Shown here in pieces: positions 5,892-12,936 of a stretch of DNA of 14,456 nt; the stretch's first letter is position 1, and each line of letters begins with the position of its first letter. Location of the stretch: positions 1-14,456 of the forward strand of contig CABPCP010000070.1 in the NCBI GenBank assembly GCA_902406105.1. The letters run 5' to 3'. Position numbers and translations under genes: made by a program. The notes beneath the pieces were generated by a model. That model did not search any database, had not been told where the DNA came from, and saw only the letters and a list, made by a program, of their open reading frames with translations. This DNA comes from an uncultured Mordavella sp. Its GTDB lineage: Bacteria; Bacillota; Clostridia; Lachnospirales; Lachnospiraceae.

Positions 5892-8689
5892 CCCCCAACG
5901 ACAACGGTTCCGTCATCCAGATGCTTTCGAAGAAAATGGGAGCTTACAATCGGAGCAGAAATCGCCTTCTGCTGGGAGCGGTGGTTTTAAGCATCGTGTC
6001 ACTGACGGTGGTTTTCGGTCTGGCATATGGCAGGGCACAGGCGGAGTATCAAAGGAGTATCAGAGAGGCGGGAACGACCGCTTCAGCCTGTATTCAGAAT
6101 GGGGATCAGTCTCAGTATGAAAAGGCAAGGGCTCTTAGTTATATCAGGCAGGCGGGACGACGTGTGACGGCGGGAACCGCGGAGAAAACAGCCGAAGACG
6201 CAAAGGCAGTTTCAGTCTGTACCGTCCAATGGCTGGACCCCGGCGCGTGGGAGAAGATCGTCAGCCCGGCGTATACCGACATTTACGGAGAATATCCAGA
6301 GAAACCCCAGGAGATCCTGCTGTCCAAGCGGGCGCTCCAGAAGCTTGGCATCAAAGATCCTCAGATGGGGATGGAGATTACAGTGGATGTTTCCATTGGC
6401 CTCTTTCAAAAGGGAAAAGAGACCTTTACACTATGCGGCTGGTTTACGGATCATGTCAAAGAGACACAGCGCTCCGCGCCCGGATATATCTCTTTCGCAA
6501 AGATGGAAGCATGGGGCTATCATGTCCATGAAGACGCGGATATCCTGCTGTGTCCCTCAGAACGCCTGAACTGGAGGGAAGTAGAAGAACGGTTATACGA
6601 AGATATCCCAATTAGAGACGGGCAGCAGCAGCTTACCGTTTCTGAATCGGCCGCTTATGAGGCGGTAAGGGAAATGGCAGGGGGATTCGAGATGGCGGCG
6701 GGTGCCGCTTTGATCATTTTATGCGGGATTTTCTTTTTGATCCACAATGTGATGCAGATCTCCCTGATCAGCGACGTCAGGCAGATGGGTCTTTTGAATC
6801 TCATTGGGACTACGGAAAAACAGATCCGCCGGATCTATTATAGGCAGATCCTGCGGATACTGGTTCCGGGAGTGCTCCTGGGAGCGGGGATCTCCCTTGT
6901 GCTCCTGTTGTTCCTGCTTCCGCATGGTCTGGGAGAACAGTATTTAAGCAGCTATGGAGGGGCGGTGCATCTGCGGGTTTTCCGTCCTTGGATCCTGGCG
7001 GCCGCAATCCTGCTGTCCGCCGCGCTTCTGCTTGGTTCGGCGGCAGAAGTGATCTGGCACGTGGCCAGCCGGTCCTGTGTGGAAAATACACGGTACACGG
7101 CGCTGAACACAAAGAAGGCCAGGCGGAAGAAAAAAGACAAAAAGCGAAATCACTATGCAAAAAAACGCGGTGAGAGGGCAGAGATCTTTTTGATGGCCTG
7201 GCAGAATGTGACACGGTATAAGAGCCGTTTTATCCGAACAGTCCTATCTCTGTTCCTTGGGATGGAAGCGCTTCTTGGGGCGGTTGTGATCTCGTCGGGA
7301 AGTGATCCAGCCAATGCGACCAAAGAGCGGCCGGATTTCCTGATCGCCGGACAATTCAGCCAGTGGGCGCAGGAAGAGGGATATGGAAGGGAGTATCAGT
7401 CCCGGGATGGGGGAGAAGATCCATTGGAGAGCGAAGGAAGCGGGATGGCGCTTCTCTATGACAATGAGTATGACGAATTTTCCCCTATTTCCCCGGAAGT
7501 AAGGAAGAGACTTTTGAGCCTGGATGGAGTGGATCAGGGGACTTCTTCTCTTGTAGAGGGTGCTTATCTGTACTCCGTGATCTCCAGAAAGGGATGGCGT
7601 CCCCTGGCCAATGATAGGAATGAGGAAGCATCGGAAAATGAAATGATCGAAGGCCCAGATCCAGATGTGGTCCAGATCTTAAGTGAGGAAGAAATCGAAG
7701 AACTGAAAACCTATGCAAAGAAGCATCAGATCCCGGCAGACATGAAGAGCCTGGAGGAAGGAACGGGGGTATTGATCCTTCACGATCATAGGTTGTCCAG
7801 GCAGCAGGAAGCCGCGGCCAGAGAGAGCATTGGAGAGCCGATGTATTTTGCCACGCTTCCGGCGAAGGCGGATCTCATAAAATGGAATCAGATGGGTGAG
7901 AAAGAGCGGGAAGAGTGGGCCAAAGGAGATGGATTTGCCAGGAAACGTTCAGAACCATTTGCCATAAGCGGATATCTGGACAGCCTGGCGGAAGGATTTC
8001 CAGATATCGCCCGGACCTGGCACGGAGCAGAAGGCACGATCTACTATCTGATCAGTCAGCAGGGATTCGCCCGGATTCCCACAGATAAGAAGACCCTTAC
8101 CATGGAACTGGAGCTTAAAAAAGAAGACGGCGCAGGCGGGAAGCCGCAAGAAGATCAAACAAGACAAGAGACACAGACAAAAACCCAGATCGGTCAGATC
8201 ATTGAGGTGGAGAACCAGAGACGCGCCCAGATCAGAGATACCGGATTAGAAAAGGGAACTGGTGAAGCGGGAATCTTCTGTATCAGTAAGTCTGATCTGT
8301 TGGAAGAGGCTGCGGCTTATATCCGGGGCAGCCGGTTGATCTTCGGGAGTATCAGCGCCGTGCTTTTGTGCGCGGGCCTGGTAAATTTCTTTCATGTTAT
8401 GGCGGCGGGAATCTTATCGCGGAAAAAGGAACTGGAAATCCTGGAAAGTATTGGGATGACGAAGAGACAAAAGCGTCTGATGTTTCTGGCGGAAGGGGGC
8501 TGGTACTGTGTTGTGACGGTGGCGCTGCTTCTGACCGTTGGAAACGGAATTCTTGCTTTAATCCGACATTATATGGAGCAGAGACTTTCGTATTTTGTGT
8601 TTCACTATCCGGTGGGCTGGACCGCGCTGCTGCTGACAGCTCTGACGGCTATCTGCTTATCTGCCGCGGCGGTGTTTTCGAAAAAATGA
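5873..8689 (+). CDS. ABC transporter permease with two FtsX domains
   Basis: This 938-residue membrane protein pairs with the overlapping ATPase gene. Eight membrane helices are visible, at about 31-53, 275-297, 328-350, 372-393, 453-476, 820-845, 877-897 and 913-935. Each four-helix half is an FtsX unit with a large outside domain after its first helix: about 220 residues in the first half and 340 in the second. The cytoplasmic linker between halves carries a very basic run (KKARRKKKDKKR, about 414-425). LISDVRQMGLLNLIGTT and LSRKKELEILESIGMT are the paired coupling segments contacting the ATPase. The start ATG 5873 follows AGGGGGG with 7-nt spacing. Likely role: sensing or removing a peptide, lipid or antimicrobial at the membrane; the substrate is not known. 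Confidence 0.9.
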   Translation: MQRRGVTPNDNGSVIQMLSKKMGAYNRSRNRLLLGAVVLSIVSLTVVFGLAYGRAQAEYQRSIREAGTTASACIQNGDQSQYEKARALSYIRQAGRRVTAGTAEKTAEDAKAVSVCTVQWLDPGAWEKIVSPAYTDIYGEYPEKPQEILLSKRALQKLGIKDPQMGMEITVDVSIGLFQKGKETFTLCGWFTDHVKETQRSAPGYISFAKMEAWGYHVHEDADILLCPSERLNWREVEERLYEDIPIRDGQQQLTVSESAAYEAVREMAGGFEMAAGAALIILCGIFFLIHNVMQISLISDVRQMGLLNLIGTTEKQIRRIYYRQILRILVPGVLLGAGISLVLLLFLLPHGLGEQYLSSYGGAVHLRVFRPWILAAAILLSAALLLGSAAEVIWHVASRSCVENTRYTALNTKKARRKKKDKKRNHYAKKRGERAEIFLMAWQNVTRYKSRFIRTVLSLFLGMEALLGAVVISSGSDPANATKERPDFLIAGQFSQWAQEEGYGREYQSRDGGEDPLESEGSGMALLYDNEYDEFSPISPEVRKRLLSLDGVDQGTSSLVEGAYLYSVISRKGWRPLANDRNEEASENEMIEGPDPDVVQILSEEEIEELKTYAKKHQIPADMKSLEEGTGVLILHDHRLSRQQEAAARESIGEPMYFATLPAKADLIKWNQMGEKEREEWAKGDGFARKRSEPFAISGYLDSLAEGFPDIARTWHGAEGTIYYLISQQGFARIPTDKKTLTMELELKKEDGAGGKPQEDQTRQETQTKTQIGQIIEVENQRRAQIRDTGLEKGTGEAGIFCISKSDLLEEAAAYIRGSRLIFGSISAVLLCAGLVNFFHVMAAGILSRKKELEILESIGMTKRQKRLMFLAEGGWYCVVTVALLLTVGNGILALIRHYMEQRLSYFVFHYPVGWTALLLTALTAICLSAAAVFSKK

Positions 8690-8696
8690 CAGATTA

Positions 8697-8731
8697 GGCG
8701 CGGCATCGTCGCTTTTGGGCGATGCCGCGCC
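8697..8731. terminator. GC-rich hairpin between convergent genes, probable terminator
   Basis: A perfect 12-bp stem, GGCGCGGCATCG (8697-8708) with CGATGCCGCGCC (8720-8731), encloses an 11-nt loop. It begins 7 nt after the permease stop and lies 14 nt from the end of the oppositely oriented reductase gene. Neither strand has a strong T-tract, so termination efficiency is uncertain, but the position fits a shared terminator. Confidence 0.65.
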
Positions 8732-8745
8732 CCAAATTTAAAATA

Positions 8746-9876
8746 TTAAGAGTTTAATTTGGCATTAAAATCAGCCATTACTTCTGAAATTTTGATCTGC
8801 TGCGGACAGACAGCCTCGCAGCTTCGACAGCCGACACAGGCAGAAGGCTGTTTGTCTTCTGGCATGGCTTCCAATGTAAACCGAGCCATAGCTCCGCCGC
8901 CGGAAAGGGTATGTTCATTGTATATCCGGATGAGTCCGGGGATATCCAGCTCTTGAGGGCAATGGCTGGTGCAGTAATGGCAGGCGGTACAGGGAACGCC
9001 GTTGGCCATGTGATAAGCGATGTCAAAAAGGGTTTTCTGCTCCTGCTCATTCAATGGCTCTTCCGTCTGGAAGGTTTGGATGTTGTCCTGGAGCTGTTGG
9101 AAATCAGACATTCCAGACAGGATCATAGTTACGCTTGGGAGAGTCTGAAGGAAACGGAACGCCCATCCGGGTACGCTTTCCGCTGGCCGCAGGGACTGCA
9201 GTTTCTTTGTATCCTCTTCCGAGAGGGAGGCAAGACGCCCGCCCCGGAGCGGTTCCATGACCCAGACGGGAATCTGGTAAGACTCCAGCAGTTCAACTTT
9301 TTCTCTGGCGCTTTGGAAATCCCAGTCCAGATAGTTGATCTGAAGCTGGCAGAATTCCATGTGATCGCCGTAAGCTTCCAGGAAACGCTTGATCACATCC
9401 AGATTTCCATGAGCGGAAAATCCAAGATGGCGGATGCGGCCATTTTCTTTCTGTTTCATCAGATAGGAGAAGACTCCATATTTTTCATCATCCAAATAAG
9501 CATCGATATTCATCTCCCAAACATTGTGGAAGAGATAAAAATCAAAATAGTCTACCTGGCATTTTTCTAATTGCTTCTCAAAGATTTCCTCAACCTTAGT
9601 CATGTTGGAAAGATCGTATCCAGGGAATTTGCTGGCAAGATAGAAGCTATCGCGGGGATAAGATTTCAGGATCCGGCCCATGACAGTCTCCGAGTTCCCA
9701 TTATGGTATCCCCAGGCAGTATCATAATAATTGATGCCCTGATCCATAGCATAAGAAACCATGCGGGCAGCGGATTCTTCATCAATGCGAGAGTCGTCCC
9801 CGTTGATACAGGGAAGACGCATAGTCCCAAGTCCAAGAGCCGAGAGGCTTAAGTCTTTAAATTTTTTGTAGATCAT
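8746..9876 (-). CDS. aldo/keto reductase with C-terminal 2x[4Fe-4S] ferredoxin domain
   Basis: This is a 376-residue cytoplasmic oxidoreductase. Residues 1 to about 285 form an aldo/keto reductase barrel with the full catalytic set: Asp52 and Tyr57 (DTAWGYHNG), Lys83 (LASKFP) and His117 (YLFHNVW). The C-terminus carries two ferredoxin motifs, CTACHYCTSHCP (Cys296, 299, 302, 306) and CVGCRSCEAVCP (Cys347, 350, 353, 357), so electrons could enter from or leave to iron-sulfur carriers instead of only NAD(P)H. This fusion is common in anaerobic Firmicutes. ATG 9876 is chosen; the ATG at 9894 lies upstream of the ribosome binding site AAGGAGG, which separates the two. It is alone on its strand. 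The substrate is unknown. Confidence 0.93.
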   Translation of the reverse strand: MIYKKFKDLSLSALGLGTMRLPCINGDDSRIDEESAARMVSYAMDQGINYYDTAWGYHNGNSETVMGRILKSYPRDSFYLASKFPGYDLSNMTKVEEIFEKQLEKCQVDYFDFYLFHNVWEMNIDAYLDDEKYGVFSYLMKQKENGRIRHLGFSAHGNLDVIKRFLEAYGDHMEFCQLQINYLDWDFQSAREKVELLESYQIPVWVMEPLRGGRLASLSEEDTKKLQSLRPAESVPGWAFRFLQTLPSVTMILSGMSDFQQLQDNIQTFQTEEPLNEQEQKTLFDIAYHMANGVPCTACHYCTSHCPQELDIPGLIRIYNEHTLSGGGAMARFTLEAMPEDKQPSACVGCRSCEAVCPQQIKISEVMADFNAKLNS

Positions 9877-9901
9877 CTTTTTTCCTCCTTCCATACTAAT
9901 C

Positions 9902-9910
9902 AGTATATCA
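9902..9910 (-). promoter_or_regulatory. extended -10 promoter of the aldo/keto reductase gene
   Basis: Read on the minus strand, TGATATACT is an extended -10 element (TG at 9910-9909, TATACT at 9907-9902). No good -35 box is seen at 17 bp. The start would be near 9895, giving a leader of about 20 nt that contains the strong AGGAGG site. Confidence 0.55.
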
Positions 9911-9998
9911 CTGAGAATAAAAACAGGCTACTTTTTTCGGTCATGCGGGACGTCTTGTTAATCTGCCGCTAAGATATATAAGATCCGGGAAAGACATA

Positions 9999-10028
9999 TT
10001 GACACCGTGTATTTTGCAATGTTATATT
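9999..10028 (+). promoter_or_regulatory. sigma-A promoter of the phosphate transporter operon
   Basis: A perfect -35 box TTGACA (9999-10004) and TATATT (10023-10028) are 18 bp apart. Transcription should start near 10035, leaving a leader of about 140 nt before the PiT start codon. No Pho-box-like direct repeat was recognised. Confidence 0.7.
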
Positions 10029-10031
10029 CAA

Positions 10032-10154
10032 GTTAAATCTTTGTAAAGTGACAGGAGGAAGGCGTAGTATTCATACGAGCAGGTGTTTTGATGTAAGACT
10101 CAGGCGAAATTCGTTTTCCTGCTGTCATTTTGCTGTAATAAAAAGATTTTAAAC
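10032..10154 (+). promoter_or_regulatory. structured 5' leader of the PiT gene, possible cis-regulatory RNA
   Basis: The leader can close into a nested domain. A basal stem pairs AAATCTTT (10035-10042) with AAAGATTT (10142-10149). A second pairs TGACAG-G-AGGAA (10049-10060) with TTCCT-G-CTGTCA (10116-10127), 11 of 12 bases matching. About 55 nt inside could hold a small hairpin (CGTA...TACG). The basal 5' strand could alternatively pair with ACAAAGA (10153-10159), just before the AGAGGG binding site. It ends about 10 nt before that site. No known riboswitch core was recognised, and no convincing leader peptide follows the AGGAGG at 10055. Confidence 0.4.
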
Positions 10155-10176
10155 AAAGAGATAAAGAGGGAAAAAT

Positions 10177-11229
10177 ATGGATGTATCATTTTCGAGTTTC
10201 TGCCAAGAGGTTTTCTCTAATCCGGTCATGGCAGTGACTGTCGTACTGACACTGGGAGTGATCTTCGTCAACGGATGGACGGATGCCCCAAATGCGATCG
10301 CCACATGTGTCTCGACCCGATGTCTAAAAGTGCGGACGGCGATCTGGATGAGCGCGGCATTTAATTTCCTTGGCGTGCTGGTAATGACCAAGATCAATAG
10401 TTCTGTGGCTTCTACGATCAGTAATATGGTGGATTTTGGAGGAGAGACCACGGATGCGCTGATGGCATTGTGCGCGGCGCTGTTTTCGATTGTTGTTTAT
10501 AGTGTGGCGGCCTCGATGTTTGGGATTCCTACCAGTGAAAGCCACAGCCTGATCGCCGGCCTTTCCGGCGCCGCGATCGCGGTCCAGGGGGGCGTTGGAG
10601 GCATTAATTTTGAGGAATGGGTGAAGGTGCTTTATGGACTGGTCTTGAGCCTGGCGCTTGGGTTCTTTACCGGCTGGGTGATCTGTAAAGGGATTGCGGC
10701 TGTCTGCGCCGCGGCGGACAGAAGGAAGGCCAATCGTTTCTTCAAAGCGGGACAGATTTTCAGCGCGGCCTTTATGAGCTTTATGCATGGCGCTCAGGAT
10801 GGCCAGAAGTTTATCGGTGTATTGTTCCTTGGTGTAGCGTTCTGTAATGGACAGAATAGTGTGGAAGGGATGCTCATTCCAGTGTGGCTGATGATATTAT
10901 GTTCTACTGTGATGGGTGTTGGGACCAGCGTAGGCGGAGAAAAGATTATCAAATCTGTAGGGATGGATATGGTAAAACTAGAGAAATTCCAAGGATTTTC
11001 GGCAGATCTAGCCGGATCGATCTGTCTGCTTTTGGCGAGTGTATTCGGAATCCCGGTGTCCACAACCCACACAAAAACGAGCGCGATCATGGGAGTGGGA
11101 GCGGTAAAACGGCTTTCGGCCATTAATTTTGGTGTGGTAAAGGATATGATGCTGACCTGGATATTTACCTTTCCAGGCTGTGGTCTGATCAGTTTCTTTA
11201 TGGTAAAAATCTTTATATTTGTATTTTAG
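10177..11229 (+). CDS. inorganic phosphate transporter, PiT family
   Basis: This is a 350-residue integral membrane permease for low-affinity, ion-coupled phosphate uptake (family knowledge). The internal duplication typical of PiT is visible: NGWTDAPNAIAT (32-43) and HGAQDGQKFIG (204-214) are the paired substrate motifs, and GIPTSESHSLIAG (116-128) and GIPVSTTHTKTSAIMG (291-306) are the paired P-S/T-x-H loops. Multiple hydrophobic helices run throughout. The length is on the short side but usual for Firmicutes PiT. A binding site AGAGGG precedes ATG 10177. A DUF47 gene follows after 35 nt in the same direction, the standard PiT partner. The ion (H+ or Na+) cannot be told. Confidence 0.94.
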   Translation: MDVSFSSFCQEVFSNPVMAVTVVLTLGVIFVNGWTDAPNAIATCVSTRCLKVRTAIWMSAAFNFLGVLVMTKINSSVASTISNMVDFGGETTDALMALCAALFSIVVYSVAASMFGIPTSESHSLIAGLSGAAIAVQGGVGGINFEEWVKVLYGLVLSLALGFFTGWVICKGIAAVCAAADRRKANRFFKAGQIFSAAFMSFMHGAQDGQKFIGVLFLGVAFCNGQNSVEGMLIPVWLMILCSTVMGVGTSVGGEKIIKSVGMDMVKLEKFQGFSADLAGSICLLLASVFGIPVSTTHTKTSAIMGVGAVKRLSAINFGVVKDMMLTWIFTFPGCGLISFFMVKIFIFVF

Positions 11230-11264
11230 AAGATAAATAACGAGAAGTTCTAGGAGGAAAGAAA

Positions 11265-11888
11265 ATGGCAAAGAAACAAGATGCGTATTATTTTGATAAT
11301 TTTGTGGCATGTGCGGAAGAATCCTGCCACGCGGCGCATTTGCTCAGAGATGTTCTGGGAAATTTCAAACAGGAAGAACTTTCCGCAAAGCTGGACGCCA
11401 TGCATGAAATCGAGAATAGGGCTGACGGAAAGAAGCATGAGGTGATGGACAGGCTGGCAAAAGAATTTATCCCACCGATCGAGCGTGAAGATATCATCGA
11501 ATTATGCCAGCATCTGGACGACCTTACAGATAAGATCGAAGATGTCCTGCTTCGGGTCTATATGAATAATGTGACGGAGATTGAGGAAGACGCGGTAGAA
11601 ATGACGGATATCATTATCCGCTGCTGTGAAGCTGTAAAGGAACTTTTGAAGGAATTTGCGGACTTTAAACACTCAAAGAAGTTAAAAGAGCAGATCATAC
11701 GGATCAACGATTTGGAAGAAGAGGCGGACCGCCTTTATATGTCCAGTATGAGAAAACTTCATACAGAAACAACAGAGCCGCTCCATATCATAGCCTGGAG
11801 GGAAATCTACAGTTATCTGGAACACTGCGCAGACGCTTGTGAACACGCGGCGGATGTGGTAGAAAGCGTCGTGATGAAAAATTCTTAA
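11265..11888 (+). CDS. DUF47/PhoU-like phosphate transport accessory protein
   Basis: This 207-residue soluble, almost wholly helical protein belongs to the DUF47 (PhoU-like) family and probably binds metal and modulates the PiT permease encoded just upstream. Acidic/histidine helix motifs typical of the family are present: EIENRADGKKHEV (about 46-58), LCQHLDDLTDKIED (about 81-94), INDLEEEADRLY (about 146-157) and the C-terminal LEHCADACEHAADVVE. The start is well supported by TAGGAGGAAAG at 11251-11261. The stop codon lies inside a perfect AT-rich palindrome (11882-11899) that has no T-tract. Co-transcription with PiT is likely. Confidence 0.92.
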   Translation: MAKKQDAYYFDNFVACAEESCHAAHLLRDVLGNFKQEELSAKLDAMHEIENRADGKKHEVMDRLAKEFIPPIEREDIIELCQHLDDLTDKIEDVLLRVYMNNVTEIEEDAVEMTDIIIRCCEAVKELLKEFADFKHSKKLKEQIIRINDLEEEADRLYMSSMRKLHTETTEPLHIIAWREIYSYLEHCADACEHAADVVESVVMKNS

Positions 11889-11963
11889 AAATTTAAGAAA
11901 CTATAAAACCAAAAGTCTTTCACATTCGTCTATAGGGTATCAAGAGCAAAGGAGAATTGAGAA

Positions 11964-12446
11964 ATGGAAAGATATTGTAAAAAATGTGGGAACCTTCTTA
12001 TAGACGGAGCGAAATTCTGCGGAGCCTGCGGGACTCCCATTGAAGAGGCGGCTCTAAACCAGGAGGATCAGAAGAAGGAAGAAACAAAAGCAAAAATGGT
12101 ACAGGGAGCAAAGATCATTGGATCGGCATCAGCAAGCGCGCTGAAAGGAGCGATAAAATGGTCGGCTGGAGCGGCAGTGGCAATGGCCAATATTTCTACT
12201 GGCGGCTCTATGTATCACCGGGAATCAGCCATGAGAGATGCGGGAAAGAGCAGGAGTGATTTTAAGAATGCCGCCAGGAAGTTAAAAGCTTTGAAAAATC
12301 TGAAGGCAGATACACAAATCCCTCAGGATGTAAAGGAAACGAACGCGGAATTCTACGAAAAGAACTATGATCCGGCGTTGGATGACATGGACTCCCTGGA
12401 GCACTGGTCTGGATTTAGGAACGAGGACGGTTCTTATTCTGATTGA
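11964..12446 (+). CDS. small zinc-ribbon protein of unknown function
   Basis: This 160-residue protein starts with a zinc ribbon: YCKKCGN and FCGACGT give Cys5, Cys8, Cys20 and Cys23 as likely zinc ligands. A short charged linker follows (about 30-45), then a small-residue, weakly hydrophobic stretch (about 46-83, KIIGSASASALKGAIKW), a basic segment and an acidic tail (about 131-160). No catalytic motif is seen. Zinc-ribbon starts of this type are common on Firmicutes proteins of unknown role. The start is firm (AAAGGAGA at 11948-11955). It lies 75 nt after the DUF47 gene with no terminator between, so it could be read through from the phosphate operon, but a functional link is not shown. Confidence 0.85.
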   Translation: MERYCKKCGNLLIDGAKFCGACGTPIEEAALNQEDQKKEETKAKMVQGAKIIGSASASALKGAIKWSAGAAVAMANISTGGSMYHRESAMRDAGKSRSDFKNAARKLKALKNLKADTQIPQDVKETNAEFYEKNYDPALDDMDSLEHWSGFRNEDGSYSD

Positions 12447-12459
12447 TGTAATGGGCAAA

Positions 12460-12500
12460 AAAGGGCTTGTTTCTCTTAGGAGAAGCAGGCTCCTTTAATT
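12460..12500 (+). terminator. intrinsic terminator after the zinc-ribbon gene
   Basis: AAAGG-GCTTGTTTCTC (12460-12475) pairs with GAGAAGCAGGC-T-CCTTT (12480-12496) around a TTAG loop, using two G-T pairs and one bulge. A short AT-rich tail (AATTTA) follows instead of a full T-run. Confidence 0.75.
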
Positions 12501-12587
12501 TACGAAATATTTTGGAGAAAAATAAAACAGAAAATAGTGCTATAAAAAAGGAAAAGAGAAAAAATAATATATTTATATAAAAATATA

Positions 12588-12616
12588 TTGACAATAATAA
12601 GATAAGGTGTTATATT
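12588..12616 (+). promoter_or_regulatory. strong consensus sigma-A promoter for a noncoding RNA
   Basis: A perfect TTGACA (12588-12593), an exact 17-bp spacer and TATATT (12611-12616) form a near-ideal promoter. It is preceded by about 85 bp of very AT-rich DNA that could act as an UP element. The start is expected near 12623. No large ORF begins within the next 300 nt on this strand. Confidence 0.85.
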
Positions 12617-12825
12617 AAATATACAAAATAACAGTGATTCATTACAAGACAGACGCGAGCTGTAAGTAATGAACAGTTATTTTCATCAACATATATGTTG
12701 AAGAGGATTTCCCGGAAGAAGAAATGCAGCGTGCATCGGGGAAGAAAATCTAAGAAAGGAAGGTACGGACCACCGAAGACGTAACATTTATTTACCAAAT
12801 TTATTAAGAAAGAGGTAAAAAAAGA

Positions 12826-12846
12826 ATGATTGAAGGATCAAAGTAA
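12826..12846 (+). CDS. possible six-residue leader peptide ORF (MIEGSK)
   Basis: ATG ATT GAA GGA TCA AAG TAA follows an AGAGGT site with 8-9 nt spacing. The site could be masked by pairing of TTTACC (12791-12796) with GGTAAA (12814-12819). The stop codon enters the base of the 20-bp hairpin, an arrangement reminiscent of translation-coupled leaders. It is very short and could be chance; there is no codon evidence. Confidence 0.2.
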   Translation: MIEGSK

Positions 12847-12886
12847 AGGCGGGTATCAAAGAAAAGTTTGATATCCGTCTTTACTT
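12841..12886 (+). terminator. 20-bp hairpin at the 3' end of the noncoding RNA
   Basis: Bases 12841-12860 pair fully with 12867-12886, with two G-T pairs and a GAAAAG loop. The next bases are ATGTCAAAATAG, with no T-tract, so it may act as a terminator, a 3' stabilising hairpin or a block between the RNA and the helicase gene. Confidence 0.55.
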
Positions 12887-12936
12887 ATGTCAAAATAGAG
12901 ATATGGAGTATGCGGTTATGGAAGGAGAGGGAAAAG

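Larger units (their letters stand above)
12623..12886 (+). ncRNA. structured noncoding RNA, family not recognised
   Basis: About 264 nt from a strong promoter to a long hairpin carry no substantial ORF but form consecutive helices. Helix A: AAAATAAC (12625-12632)/GTTATTTT (12676-12683), then TTCATTAC (12638-12645)/GTAATGAA (12666-12673), then ACAG/CTGT (12649, 12660) with a 7-nt loop. Hairpin B: the palindrome TCAACATATATGTTGA (12686-12701). Hairpin C: GATTT-CCCG (12706-12714) with CGGG and AAATC (12737-12750), capped by ATGCA-GCG-TGCAT (12724-12736). A less structured purine-rich segment follows, with GGTACGGACCACCG at 12762-12775. The final hairpin (12841-12886) closes it. It may be an independent RNA or a leader of the helicase gene 50 nt on. 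The features of 6S, tmRNA, SRP and RNase P RNA were not recognised. Confidence 0.6.

Noticed and set aside
8911..9570. 219-codon plus-strand ORF opposite the aldo/keto reductase gene
   Set aside because: The minus strand holds all catalytic and iron-sulfur motifs of a known family; the plus-strand ORF has no recognised motif and is a shadow.
10049..10090. Leader peptide after the AGGAGGAA at 10053-10060
   Set aside because: No ATG, GTG or TTG at a proper distance opens more than two or three codons; the sequence is better explained as one arm of a stem.
11882..11899. Perfect AT palindrome at the DUF47 stop codon as a terminator
   Set aside because: The 8-bp arms are nearly all A/T with a 2-nt centre and no T-run follows, so it is not a convincing terminator.
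12610..12798. 62-codon minus-strand ORF in the noncoding RNA region
   Set aside because: It has no recognised motif, its Phe/Tyr/Leu-rich sequence mirrors AT-rich hairpin DNA, and it opposes the strong promoter and helices on the plus strand.
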